Under the pieces are notes generated by a model, which saw only the letters and a program-made list of their open reading frames with translations, searched no databases and was not told where the DNA came from. This document shows positions 49,689-60,728 of a DNA stretch of 64,000 nucleotides, piece after piece. The stretch lies in assembly GCA_007570785.1 (NCBI GenBank), contig ML662442.1:29895681-29959680 (forward strand). Reading direction: 5' to 3'. Numbering within the stretch: position 1 is the stretch's first letter; each line of letters begins with the position of its first letter. Source of the DNA: Antilocapra americana. Its lineage: Eukaryota > Chordata > Mammalia > Artiodactyla > Antilocapridae. The position numbers were made by a program, and so were the translations under genes.

Positions 49689-50836
49689 TTAGTTTGATGT
49701 AGTTCCATTCATTTATTTTTGCTGTTAGTGTCAAAATCCAAAAAATCATTGCAAAACCAATGTTAAGGAGCATATCTGTATATTAATTCTAGGAGTCTTA
49801 TGGCTTTACATCTTATGTACAAGTCTTTAATCCATTTTGAGTTCTTTTCTATGTGTGGTGTGAGATAGTGGAATAGTTCATTCTTTTGCCTGTGGCTGTC
49901 CAGTTTTCCTAACACCATTTATTGAATAGACTGTCCTTTCCCCTTGTATATTCTTGGTCCCTTATAATAAATTAGTTCACTGTGTGTGCATGGGTTTATT
50001 TCTGGGCTCTCAATTTCCATTCCATTGATCTGTGAATCTTTTTAAATGACAATACTGTTTTGATTACTATAGGTTTATAGTATAGTTTGATATCAGGAAG
50101 TTTGATGCCTCCAGTTTTGTTCTTTTTCAGAATTGAGTTGGCTATTCAAAGTCTTTTGTGGTTTTAGGATTTTTTTCTATTTCTGTAAAAATTGCCTTTG
50201 AAAATTTTATAAGGATTGCATTGGATCTGGATTGCTTTGGGTAGTATGAACATTTTAGCAATATTCTTTTGACTCATTAGCATGAAGTATCTTTCTACTT
50301 ACTTTTGTCTTCTTCACTTTCTTTCATCTCAATGTATTCTAATTTTTGATGTACAGATCTTTTACCTCCTTGGTTTAATTTACTTCTAAGTGTTCTTTTT
50401 GATGCAGTTTTAAGTGGGATTGTCTTCTTAATATATCTTTTCAGTAGTTGTTAGTTTATAGAAACATAACAGATTTTTGTGTATTAATTTCTGTATGCTG
50501 TAAGTTTATTGAATTTGTGGATTTGATTTTTTGGTGGTTTTCTGTATGAAGTATGTCATGTGCAAATAGAGACAGTTTTACTTCTTTTCTGATTTGGATG
50601 CCCTTGATTTCTTTTTCTTGTATAATTGTATAAATGCTCTGGCTAGAACTTCCAGTACTTTATTAAGTAAAAGGGATGAGAGTAGATATCTATCCTTGTC
50701 TTGTTCCTGATCTTGCCCCTCAGCTGTTCACTGTTGAATATGATGTTAACTGTAGGTAGTTGTGTCTGGCCTTTGTTGTGCTGAAGTATGTTCCCACTAT
50801 ATCTAATTTGTTAAGAGTTTTATCTTGAAAGGATGT

Positions 50837-51107
50837 TGCTGCCGCTGCTGCTAAGTCACTTCAGTTGTGTCCGACTCTGTGCGACCCCATAGATGGCAGC
50901 CCACCAGGCTCCCCCCTCCCTGGGATTCTCCAGGCAAGAACACTGGAGTGGGTTGCCATTTCCTTCTCCAAGGCGTGAAAGTGAAAAGTGAAGTCACTCA
51001 GTCGTGTCCAACTCCTAGAGACCCCAAGGACTGCAGCCCACTAGGCTCCTCGGTCCATAGGATTCTCCAGGCAAGAGTACTGGAGTGGGGTGCCATTGCC
51101 TTCTCGG
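50837..51107 (-). mobile_element. Bov-A2 dimeric SINE inside L1
   Basis: Two BovA monomers in minus orientation with the linker 'cgtgaaagtgaaaagtgaag' between them. The perfect 10 bp duplication gaaaggatgt lies at 50827-50836 and 51108-51117. Close to the family pattern, so relatively young. Confidence 0.96.
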
Positions 51108-51779
51108 GAAAGGATGTAGAATATTGTCAAATACTTTTCCTACATCTGTTGAATTTATATAGATTTCTGTGTTTTATGTTGTTAATGTGATATATCACTT
51201 TTATTGATTTGCACATGTTGAACCATACTTCCATCTTTGAAATGAATCTCATTTGACCATAGTGTTTGGTCCTTTTGATGTACTGTTGAATTAGGTTTGC
51301 TATTATTTTGTTGAAGATATTTGTATCTATGTTATTGGGGATAAAAGCCTGTGATTTTCTTGTAGTGTTCTTGTCTGTCTTCAGTATTGGGTAACAATGG
51401 TAAGAGCTTGGAATTATTTTCTCCCTTTCCATTTTTTTGAAGAGAGTGAGAAGAATTGGTATTAATTCTTTAAATGGTAGGATTCCTCAATGAAACCATT
51501 TGGTCCTGAATATATCTTTGTTGAAAGGTTTTCAATTATTGATTTCTAGTAATCAGTCTGTTCAGATTTTCTTTATCTTTGTGATTTGAAGTGGGTTGTA
51601 TGTTTCTAGGAGTTTATTCAGTTTTTCTAAGTTGTCCAGTTTGTTGGCTTATGATTGTTCATAGCAATTGCTTATAATCCTTTGTATTTCTGTGTGAGCA
51701 GTTGTAATGTCTCCTTTTTCATTTCTGATTGTATTTGAGGCTTTTGTTTTTTCCATAGTCGTTCAGTTGTCAGCTTATC

Positions 51780-52229
51780 TTTTCTTTTTATTTTTTTAAA
51801 TTTTCTTTACTTTATTGTGTTGGTTTTGCCATACATTGACATGAAACCGCCATGGGTTTACATATGCTCCCCCTCCAGAACCCCCCTCCCTTCTCCCTCC
51901 CGATTCCCTCCCCCTGGGTCATCTCAGTGCACCAGCCCCGAGCATCAGCCCTGGGCTGGCAATTGATTTCACATATGATAATTAACATGTTTCAATGCCA
52001 TTCTCCCATATCATCCCACCCTTGCCCTCTTCCACAGAGTCCACGAGTCTGTTCTATATATCTGCGTTTCTTTTGCTGTCTTGCATGCAGAGTTCTCGTT
52101 ACCATCTTTCTAAACTCCATATATATGCGTTAGTATACTGTATTGTTGTTTTTTCTTCTGGCTTACTTCACTCTGGATAATAGGCTCCAGTTCCGTCCAC
52201 CTGAGTAGAACTGATTCAAATGAATTTTT
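51780..52229 (-). mobile_element. L1_BT-like 3' end inside older L1
   Basis: A T-run, then 'tgccatacattgacatgaaa', a C-rich segment 'cctccctcccgattccctcc'-like, and 'ccatatatatgcgttagtat' to 'ctccagttccgtccacctga'. This is the reversed 3' UTR and end of the ruminant L1 lineage, much less diverged than the surrounding L1. Confidence 0.88.
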
Positions 52230-52310
52230 TAAAATAGCTTTTAGTTTCATTGATCTTTTCAGTTGTCTTTTTTAGTCTTTCTTTGCTGATTCTTATTAGT
52301 TCCTTGCTTC

Positions 52311-52415
52311 TTTAAACTTTTTTTTTTCTTTTTCTGCATTTTGCGGCTTGTGGGATCTCAATTCCCTCACCAGAGGTTGAACTTGGGCCATGGCAGTGAA
52401 AGCCCAGAATCCTAA
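52311..52415 (-). mobile_element. CHR-type SINE inside L1
   Basis: A T-rich tail, 'gcggcttgtgggatctcaat' and 'ggcagtgaaagcccagaatc'. The flanks attagttccttgcttc (52295-52310) and attagttccttccttc (52416-52431) are a 16 bp duplication with one mismatch. The 5' end of the SINE is missing. Confidence 0.9.
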
Positions 52416-52850
52416 ATTAGTTCCTTCCTTCTACTAACTTTGGTTTTTGTTCTTCTGGCTCCTTAAGGTATAAAGTTAGATTGTTCATTTGAGCTTTCTT
52501 AATGTTGGCATTTATCACTATAAATTTCCCTCTTAGAACTGCTTTTGCATTCCATAAGTTTTGGTATGTTGTGTTTCCATCATTTGTCTCAAGATATTTT
52601 TTGATTTCCATTTTGACTCATGGTAATTTAGGAGTGTGTTTAATCACCACGTATTTGTGAACTTTCTGTTTTCTTTAAATTATTTCATACCATTATCATT
52701 GGAAAAGATGGCTTGATATGTTCTAAATCTTCTTAAATGTAGTGAGACTTGTTTTGTGGCATAAGGCATGATCTGTCCTGGAGAGTGTTTTATGTGCACT
52801 CGAGAAAAAAAAATTATATTCTCTTTCTGTGTATCTTAAGGAAGAGATTT

Positions 52851-53363
52851 AGTATAAGTCATTTATTCATGTGATTATGGAGGCTGGAAAAACCCAAGAT
52901 CTGCAGGCTGAGTCAGCAAGGTGGAGACCCAGGGAAGTCAATGGTTTAGTTCCAAATTGAATTTGAAGGCCTAAGAACCAGGAAAGCTGATGATGGAGTT
53001 TCATTCTGAAGGCTGAAAGGCCTGAAGTCCCGGAAGAGCTGATGTTTCACTTCCAGTTCAAAAGACAGGGTAAAGCCAGTGTTCTGTTTTGAAGACCTTC
53101 AGGCGGGAAGAATTCTTTCTTTCTTGGGGGTGTTTCAGCTTTTTGTTCTATTAAGACCTTTAACTGGTTTGATGAGGCCCTTCCACATATGTAGGGCAAT
53201 CTGCTTTACTCAGTCTACAATTTAAATATAAGAGACCAAAAGTAGTCTCATAGAAACATTCCAATATGAAGACACCTCATTGTCCAGTATGTTGACATAT
53301 GCAATTAATCATCATACATATTAATATATGTTTGATGTTGTCTGAAAGTTTTCGACCATACAG
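52851..53363. mobile_element. Old interspersed repeat, family unassigned
   Basis: 'gattatggaggctggaaaaa', 'gatctgcaggctgagtcagc' and 'agggcaatctgctttactca' are words of a very common old mammalian repeat (L1- or LTR-associated). I cannot name the family by eye. No gene. Confidence 0.5.
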
Positions 53364-53490
53364 GGGAATTCCCTGGTGGTCCAGTGGTTAGAACCCCAGG
53401 CCTTCACTGCCAAGAGCCTGGGTTCAATCCCTGGTCAGGGAACTAAGATCTCGCAAGTCAAGCAGCATGCCTCCCCACCCTGCCCCCCAA
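53364..53490 (+). mobile_element. CHR-type SINE (sense)
   Basis: The only plus-orientation CHR copy here: 'ggggaattccctggtggtcc', 'gggttcaatccctggtcagg' and 'aactaagatctcgcaagtca', with a degenerate C/A-rich tail. Confidence 0.93.
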
Positions 53491-53512
53491 GAACAAATAT
53501 ACAAATAAACTT

Positions 53513-54160
53513 GTCACTGAGTCCAAGCTCGTATAACTGGCCAATAAATTAAGAGATGAGTTGTTGAGGCAAGGAGTAGTGACTTTATTTGGAAAGCCAG
53601 CAAACAGATGATGGTAGGCTCATGCCCCAGAGAATCCTCTTGCCTGAGTTAGAATTCAGGATTCTTTTATAGTCAGTGGGGACGGAGTCAAGTCAGACAT
53701 GTCCTGGTTCTCCATCAGCTTCTGGGGCTTTCCCTAATGGCTGAGCGGTAAAGAACCCACTCAGGAGATATGGGTTCGATCCATGGGTTGGGAAGATCCC
53801 CTGGAGAAGGAAATGGCAACCCACTCCAGTATTCTTGCCAGGAAAATCTCATGGACACAGGAGCCTGGTGGGCTTCAGTCCACAGGGTCGCAAAGAGTTG
53901 GACACAACTGAGCGACTAAATAACATCAGCCTCTGGAGGGGATGTGTTAGCCTCCCTGTAGTTGTTCACAAGTGGGCCTGGCCTAGATGTTTCCTGTGAG
54001 CTGAACAGAGGTTTTGTTTTGTTTTGGTTTTTAACCTTAATGCTCATTATCTGGGAAGTTTCCCAGAGATATGGGTCATTATAATGTGTGTATGGCTTAT
54101 AGACAACCTCCCTTAGGTGATTAATTTGTAATAGAATATAAAAGGTTCTTCATTATTACA
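53513..54160 (-). mobile_element. Solo retroviral LTR with 4 bp duplication
   Basis: On the minus strand the element starts TGTAATAATG and ends in CA (plus-strand 53513). It carries a TATAAAA at about 53665-53671 and an AATAAA about 80 bp further on (53587-53592), followed by a GT/CT-rich end: the order U3-TATA-R-polyA-U5. Identical AACT flanks lie at 53509-53512 and 54161-54164, as expected for ERV1-type integration. Subtracting the internal Bov-tA leaves about 450 bp. No internal viral genes remain, so this is a recombined solo LTR. Confidence 0.75.
53726..53923 (+). mobile_element. Bov-tA SINE inside the LTR
   Basis: Plus-orientation Bov-tA with flanks catcagcttctgg (53713-53725) and catcagcctctgg (53924-53936), a 13 bp duplication with one mismatch. 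It inserted after the LTR. Confidence 0.94.
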
Positions 54161-54412
54161 AACTGAGACTGTCTATTCTGGAAAAAGAAATCCAAAAAGT
54201 TACTGGTATTAGTAGTCCACAGAAAATTTCAATAATGCTGCCATGAATTTTCAGATTTAGAGCAGCAGTACTTGCTGGTATGTGCTCTAGGATGAACTAG
54301 AATTTCTTCTAAATAAAGGAGTGAATTAACATGCTGGCTAGAGTTACTCATTTTGAATCAGCTGAATTTTAGAGGATATTTGCAAATTAGAATAATATTT
54401 TTTTACTCTAGA

Positions 54413-54612
54413 TCAGGGATCTGCAAACTATGACCTGTCGGTGAAATCTACCTTGTCATCATTTTTGTAAGGTTTTATTGTAACACAGCCACACCTAGTC
54501 TGTTGTCTACTACTGCCTTTATGACATTGGTGACAGTTTTGAGAGATCAGATGGCTTGCAAAGGTGAAAATGTTTACTCTCTGACCTTTTGCAGGAAAAG
54601 TTTTGTTGAGCC
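54413..54612. mobile_element. Non-autonomous hAT-like MER DNA transposon relic
   Basis: 'cagggatctgcaaactatga', 'gttttattgtaacacagcca' and 'aaaatgtttactctctgacc' are the words of a very common short mammalian DNA transposon with related ends. The exact family is not certain. 54613-55197 to its right is unique intron. Confidence 0.6.
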
Positions 54613-55247
54613 TTTCTTCCTGGTAATAGTTAATGATTTAAGCTAGGAACATCTTCCTAGCTTCTGATAATAATATTGTATCATTATTGGTGGGGTTTTT
54701 CTTTGTTTTTTTTTTTTTTTTAAACCCCCATTACTGGTGTGTCTGTGTACATGGGGCTGGGGAGATGATATTCTTTCTATATACAGTTGGTTTCCTTGGG
54801 TCAAGTTTTGTTAACAACAAGTGGAGTGGAGTTGTTGTGGGCTAAATATGTAACACTACTTTATACTGCTCAAAATAGTTGTATTGTCTAAAAAGAAATA
54901 TATTTACTTAACTTCAGGGGTCTTAACACAGCTTTTATAAAATTGTTGACTAGGAATCTGTTGTATTTACGTATCTTGCTATGTAGCTGGTTCCTTTCAG
55001 AATCAAATGCTGATGTAATCTGCAAATGAGTAAAAGTAATCAGCATCTTTTTCTTAAGATGAAAGTGTATAATCATCATCATTATCATCCCTAGCGACAG
55101 AGTAAATGTTTCTGTATTTGTTTCTTTAGTAAAACATTGTAGTTAGTATCAACATTTAGATGTGGAGTTCCCTGAAAGGTCCTTTTTCCATATGTGTAAA
55201 TGTACAAAATCTCTTCTGCAGCCATGGAAGCATACTGTATAAGCAGC

Positions 55248-55794
55248 ATGAAATTAAAAGATGCTTACTCCTTGGAAGGAAAGTTATGACCAACCTAGCA
55301 TATTAAAAAGCAGAGACATTACTTTGCCAACAAAGGTCCATCTAGTCAAGGCTATGGTTTTTCCAGTAGTCATGTATGGATGTGAGAGTTGGATTATAAA
55401 GAAAGCTGAGTGCAGAAGAATTAATGCTTTTGAACTGTGGTGTTGGAGAAGACTCTTGAGAGTCCTTTGGACTGCAAGGAGATCCAACCATCCTAAAGGA
55501 GATCAGTCCTGGGTGTTCATTGGAAGGACTGATGTTGAAGCTGAAACTGCAATACTTTGGCCATCTGATAGGAAGAACTGACTCACTGGAAAAGACCCTG
55601 ATGCTGGGAAGGATTGGGGGCAGGAGGAGAAAGGGACGACAGAGGATGAGATGGCTGGATGGCATCACTGACTTGATAGATGTGGGTTTGGGTAGACTTC
55701 GGGAATTGGTGATGGAAAGAGAGGCCTGGGGTGCTGTGATTCATGGGGTAGCAAAGAGTCGGACATGACTGAGCGACTGAACTGAACTGAACGG
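55248..55794 (+). mobile_element. BovB LINE with ~48 bp flanking direct repeat
   Basis: 547 bp of plus-orientation BovB from 'atgaaattaaaagatgctta' to the 3' tail 'actgaactgaactgaac'. It encodes the late ORF2 words [12 protein letters not shown] with a small internal deletion. The direct repeats 55198-55247 and 55795-55842 match almost throughout (including ctcttctgcagccatggaag), much longer than an ordinary LINE duplication. Confidence 0.93.
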
Positions 55795-56345
55795 AAATGT
55801 ACTGTCTCTTCTGCAGCCATGGAAGCATACTATATAAGCAGCTATATGAATGCTTTTCTCCCATACATACTTAACATTTTGGATGTTACTACATGTTAAA
55901 AAAAATAGGTCAATAAAGTTATTTTTAGCACTTAAATGGTATCAACTAACTTACAGATTGTATTTTGTTTCTAGGAGTTTTATTTTTTTATTTAAAGGAC
56001 TGTCCTTGTGCTTATATATTTTTATACTTCTCTTATTTCTTTATAAAAATTCCTAGTATGAGGTCTTCTGTTGAAATTTAGGTACATGTTGAAATTGAGA
56101 TACCTGTTTGCAGATGCCCTAATTTTGAAACGCTCTGTCAATTTATGTACCCATAGAAGTATGTGAACGTTCCCTGCACTTTGACATTGGTAATTCAGAT
56201 ATTTGCCAATGGTATTTAATGTTAAAGATGATTTAAAAGTCTGAAAATAAAAGCACTGTTGTCCTTTTCATTTCATTATTAGTAAGAGTGGACATCTTTC
56301 CATTATTTGCCATTTCCATGTATTTCCAGCCTACTTATGCTCTTG

Positions 56346-56571
56346 TCTGCATGCTAAGTCACTTCAGTCATGTCCAACTCTTTGGGGCCCTATGGACTGT
56401 AGCCCTCCAGGCTCCTCTGTCCGTGGATGGAATTCTCCAGGCAAAAATACTGGAATAGGTTGCCTTGTTCTCCTCCAGGGGATCTTCCCCACCCAGGGAT
56501 CGAACCTGCATCTCTTATGTTTCCTGCATTGGTGCTAGTTCTTTATCACTAGCGCCACTTGGGAAGCCCAT
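56346..56571 (-). mobile_element. Bov-tA SINE, near full length
   Basis: Minus-orientation copy from 'catgctaagtcacttcagtc' to 'gcgccacttgggaagccca', with small internal duplications (gtggatgg). Confidence 0.93.
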
Positions 56572-57637
56572 GTTCTTTCCTGAATATTCCTAAAAAAATA
56601 TTTCTCTAACTAATAGGTTTGCACTTGGGAGAGAAAATAATGGGCTGTTTTTCCTTTTTGATGATGGTTTAGATAGGACTTGGAGTTCATTTAAATGGAA
56701 TATTATTAATACCTGAGGAACTGTTTAAAGGAAGGATGTTTGGTACAGATAATAGATCACAGTAGAGTACCTCTGGTGACAGAATGCCTTCACTTGGTGC
56801 TTTAATATGTGAGTTGCCTAATCAGATGAATTAAGATAAACTCAGTTTTGAGATTGATGTAGAATCTACGAAGTTTTCACTTGTTGTTCTGGATCTCAAA
56901 CCTGGTGGAAGTGTTTCTTTGGCTACCATTTTTTAAACTTGAGTTAATTCAAACTTAATTTATAAATTGCATATAAATAGAAAATAAAATAGTTTGATAC
57001 AGTGTTTTATTAAAATTAAAGCTTTAATGTTGGGGTTAATATGATAGAAAATAGATTCAGGTCTGGTTTTATTATTACTCTCTTTATATGTTTTGATATT
57101 AATATAGAGAATGTCTATTTTAAATGTAGTAAAATGATGGTGATTAATTGTATGGATATGTTTGTTATTTTGTGATTCTTGTGTTTATTAAACTGCTAGA
57201 AAGTTCTCCTTGCCTGCCAATTTCAATAACATGTAACATGGTAATTCTGTAAAGGTGTCTTATTTCACATCGTGATGATAAGTGTCTTGTCATTTCTCCT
57301 TTACTTGGAAGCAACTGCAGTTGCAAACATAAAACCCAATGGGAGCATTATAATTATGTGATAATAAGTCTGCTTTAAGGTAGCTATTCAGGTCATCTGT
57401 AATGTGCTTATTACTTTTCAAGGGTATAATTGAAATGAAGTCTCAAAATTCTTGTACAGAACTTGTTAACACCCACAAATAAGTCTACAGTCTTCAATTT
57501 TACAGTCACTATGTTAACTATTAATAAAGATATGTACTGCTCTAGCTTTTGTATAAAATTCAAGATTTAAAATTGCTTTCAAATTATTATAAACATTTTT
57601 CAGTGCTTATCCTTTATTTCTGTTCCTTATTGTTAAC
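56572..57637. other. Intron 1, unique stretch
   Basis: AT-rich, no repeat or exon recognised. Confidence 0.5.
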
Positions 57638-58112
57638 AGTTCAGTTCAATTCAGTCACTCAGTTGTGTCCGACTCTTTGTGACCACATGAATCTCAGCAT
57701 GCCAGGCCTCCCTGTCCATCACCAATTCCTGGAGTCTACCCAAACCCATGTCCATCGAGTTGGTGATGCCATCCAGCCATCTCATCTTCTGTCATCCCCT
57801 TCTCCTCCTGCCCCCAGCCCTTCCCAGTATTAGGGTCTTTTCCCGATAAGTCAACTCTTCACATGAGGTGGTCAAAGTATTGGAGTTTAAGCTTCAACAT
57901 CAGCACTTCTTCCAATGAACACCCAGGACTGATCTCCTTTAGGATGGACTTGTTGAATCTCCTTGCAGTCCAAGGGACTCTCAAGAGTCTTCTCCAACAC
58001 CACAGTTCAAAAGCATCAATTCTTCGGTGCTCAGCTTTCTTCACCATCCAACTCTCACATCCATACATGACCACTGGAAAAACCATAGCCTTGACCAGAT
58101 GGACCTTTGTTA
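57638..58112 (-). mobile_element. BovB LINE 3' part
   Basis: 475 bp in minus orientation, from the 3' tail 'agttcagttcaattcagtca' to 'gaccagatggacctttgtta'. The minus strand encodes [19 protein letters not shown] and the following [12 protein letters not shown]. One frameshift is apparent near 57905. 58113-58488 to the right is unique. Confidence 0.94.
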
Positions 58113-58488
58113 CCAAGCTAGTAGTAAATAGTTCACAGACTGACCCTGGTCCATGGTATATTTTGAGACATTGTAGACAGTTAAAGAAGGAATGAACAAG
58201 AATGTAAAATGATGGATAAATCAGGTAAAGGCAAATGTCAGTTAAGTAAAAATGGGCAACATAAGTGAAAATGAAGTTTAAGAGAACATTGAAAAGTGAT
58301 AAATTAGCTGATCAGAAGATTTACTGTAACTCAAAGGGAAAAATTAAGAGTCAGGAAATGCCCTGGTGGTAAACTTTTATCGAAAGATGACTAAAGAAAT
58401 AGAATCAATTAAAATAATGCAAAAATAATTTTAAATTTTAAGTGGTTAGAGGATGTAGTAGTAGAAAATAGATTGTCTTGATTTTCCA

Positions 58489-58672
58489 GCTTCCCTAGTA
58501 GCTTTGCTGGTAAAGAATCTGCCTGCAGTGCGGGAGACCTGGGTTTGATCCCTGGTTTGGAAAGATCCCCGGGAGAAGGGAAGGGCTACCCACTCCAGTA
58601 TTCTTGCCTGGAGAATTCCACGGACTGTATAGTCCATGGGTTCACAAAGAGTCGGCTACAACTGAGCAACTT
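58489..58672 (+). mobile_element. Bov-tA SINE just upstream of exon 2
   Basis: Plus-orientation copy from 'gcttccctagtagctttgct' to 'ggctacaactgagcaacttt', about 460 bp before the exon 2 acceptor. Confidence 0.93.
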
Positions 58673-59134
58673 TCACTTTGACTTTCTACAAGCACATTCT
58701 ACATGTATTGTCATGCAGTATGCTTTGCTTAGATTTTTCCTGAGTCCCAGTTCTCAGCTAATGTCTGTGTAGGGGACCCCAGATGCCTACCTATCAAATA
58801 TTACAGAGCAGAGTGCTGACATTTCCAGACAGATTGATGATATAGTTGACATTTTTCATCAGACAGTAGTTCTGTGTTTAAAAGTTCAGTATCTGTAAGC
58901 AGAAATCAGATATCTTCAGCCAAAGAAAGCTGCTAAGTCAGCATCGAATTTGTGTATGTGTGATAAGTAAGTTTATTTGGTGACTCATAGATATTACTGA
59001 TGTATTTTAGTTATTTTTGGCAGAAAATAAGCTTTTTATCTTATTTGTATTTTTTTTAACAAGGCCGAAAGATGTCTTCTACCTACTCATAGACATTATA
59101 AATTTATTAACTTCTTGCATATTTTCCTTTGTAG

Positions 59135-59296
59135 GCCCAGATTATTCTTCATCAGCATGGTTACCTGGTAATGAATCATTGTGGCAGGCCACAACTGTTC
59201 CATCTAACCAGCGAAATAGCCATATCAGGAGACATAGTATAGCTTCTGACAGTGGTGATACTGGCATTGGAACTTCCTGTTCTGACAGCGTGGAAG
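59135..59296 (+). CDS. CEP85L: CEP85L coding exon 2
   Basis: 162 nt, phase 1 at both ends, so exactly 54 codons. It begins with GC completing Gly25 and continues [10 protein letters not shown] to TSCSDSVE, ending G|gtgagc with GT at 59297-59298. The acceptor is a pyrimidine tract ending tttgtag. The segment [17 protein letters not shown] (59227-59277, residues 56-72 of this protein) is the conserved N-terminal signature of CEP85L; CEP85 has a closely related DSGDTAIGTSCSD block. It contains a basophilic kinase-type R-R-x-S site and an acidic DSGD cluster. Human lissencephaly missense variants cluster in this exon. No coiled coil is present yet. The triple Ser after Tyr appears to be one residue longer than the human protein as I remember it. 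Recognition is confident. Confidence 0.95.
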
Positions 59297-60728
59297 GTGA
59301 GCTAAATTCTTACTGGTTAGACATGAAGCTTTGTAGAGTGGTTGTAATTGAGAAAATTCAAGGGACATGTCTTACTGTTCCAAACTAAAAAATTATAAAA
59401 TAATGTTTGAATATTTAGTAATGTTCAGTATTATTGTATATCAAATGAAATTGCTCTTCTGATCACATTAGTTTTTCCTTAATTTTTAAACTAAACTTTT
59501 TATTTTGAAATAATTGTAGATTCACATGTGATTTGAAGAAATAGTACAGAGATTCTAATGCAACCTTTATCTCATTGCTCCCCCACCCCTTGGTGTCTTG
59601 CAAAACTGCACTTCAGTATCACAACATGGATAAGTCAAAATACAGAACATTTTTGTCACCGCAGTATACCTTATTCTGTTCATACCCACTTTCCCTCCCC
59701 CCTCTTCTTAACTCTTGGAAACCATTAATCTGTTCTCCATTTCTGTAATTTTGTCATTTCAAGCATACCCTATAAATTGGACCATACAGTACATAACTCT
59801 TTGGAATTGGCTTTTTTTCTCTGAAGATTCATCCAGGTTGTTGTGTGCATTAATAGTTCCTTTCTTTTTATAGCAGTGGTGCTTTAGATAGACCACATTT
59901 TGCCTAACCATCAAACCACTGAAAAACATCTGGGTTGTTTACAGTTTTGGGCTTTTAGAAATAAAGCTGCTGTAAACATTCATGTATAAATTTTGGTGTG
60001 AACATATGTCTTCATTTCTCTGTGGTCAGCGTCCCAGAGTGCAGTTGCTGGTTGAATGGGAGTTGCATGTTTTGTTTTTAAAGAAACTGTCACACTGTTT
60101 TCCAGAGTGACTGCTATGTTTCCATCAGCAGTGTAAATAGATCAGTATGAGTAATCAAACTTTTTCTTCAGCCTTGCTAGCCCTTGGTGATTTTTATTTA
60201 TTTGTTTTTTCTTTGTTTTTAAATTTTAGATTTTCTGATAGGAATGTAGATATCTCATTTTGGTTTTAATTCTCATTTTTTTTAAAGATTAATAATGTTG
60301 AACACTTTTTCACAGATGTTTATTTGCCATCTATCTGTTCTGTTTGCTGAAATGTTCTTGTCTTTTGCCTGTATTCTAGTTGGATTTTCTCTGTTTTTAT
60401 TGTTGAGTTTTGAGCATTCTTTGTATATTTCAGATACTAATCCTTTGTTGGCTATTTGATTTGTAAATGTAAACATTTTCTTCCAGTCTGGCTTGTCTTT
60501 CATCCTCTAACCATGTCTTTTGCAGAGCAACAGTTTTTAAGCTTGTAAATCCAGTATCAGTTTTTGCCTGTATGGATTGTGCTTTTGGGATCAAGGCTAA
60601 GAAATCTTTTTCTAGTCCCAGATCTTGAATATTTTACTTTTTTCTCTTTTTTTTTCCTAAAATTTTAATCATTTTATATTCTGTAAGTCTGTGATTTGTT
60701 TTGAATTAATATTTTTATAATGTGTATA

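Larger units (their letters stand above)
48765..52850 (-). mobile_element. L1 block (antisense), 4 kb with four younger insertions
   Basis: An old L1 read in reverse from its 3' end ('agctttattgagatataatt') deep into ORF2 ('tccattttgactcatggtaa', 'gcatgatctgtcctggagag'). Younger elements break it at 49482-49688 (Bov-tA), 50837-51107 (Bov-A2), about 51780-52229 (L1_BT-like) and 52311-52415 (CHR). L1 sequence resumes exactly at the duplicated sites of the SINEs. All frames are broken. Confidence 0.88.
35785..59134 (+). other. CEP85L: CEP85L intron 1 (23,350 bp, phase 1)
   Basis: Bounded by donor gtaagc at 35785 and acceptor 'ttttcctttgtag' ending at 59134, with a good branch-point candidate (ttaac, A at 59110) 24 nt before the acceptor AG. 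The splitting of Gly as G|GC sets phase 1. The first part, up to about 43 kb, is mostly unique with some older repeats; the second part is repeat-dense. No nested gene was recognised. PLN, which lies within CEP85L in mammals, is not in this intron. Confidence 0.9.

Noticed and set aside
59135..59388. An alternative last exon made by reading through the exon 2 donor
   Set aside because: The frame adds 30 codons, but the donor is strong and no polyadenylation signal in a good position was seen, so no support beyond an open frame.
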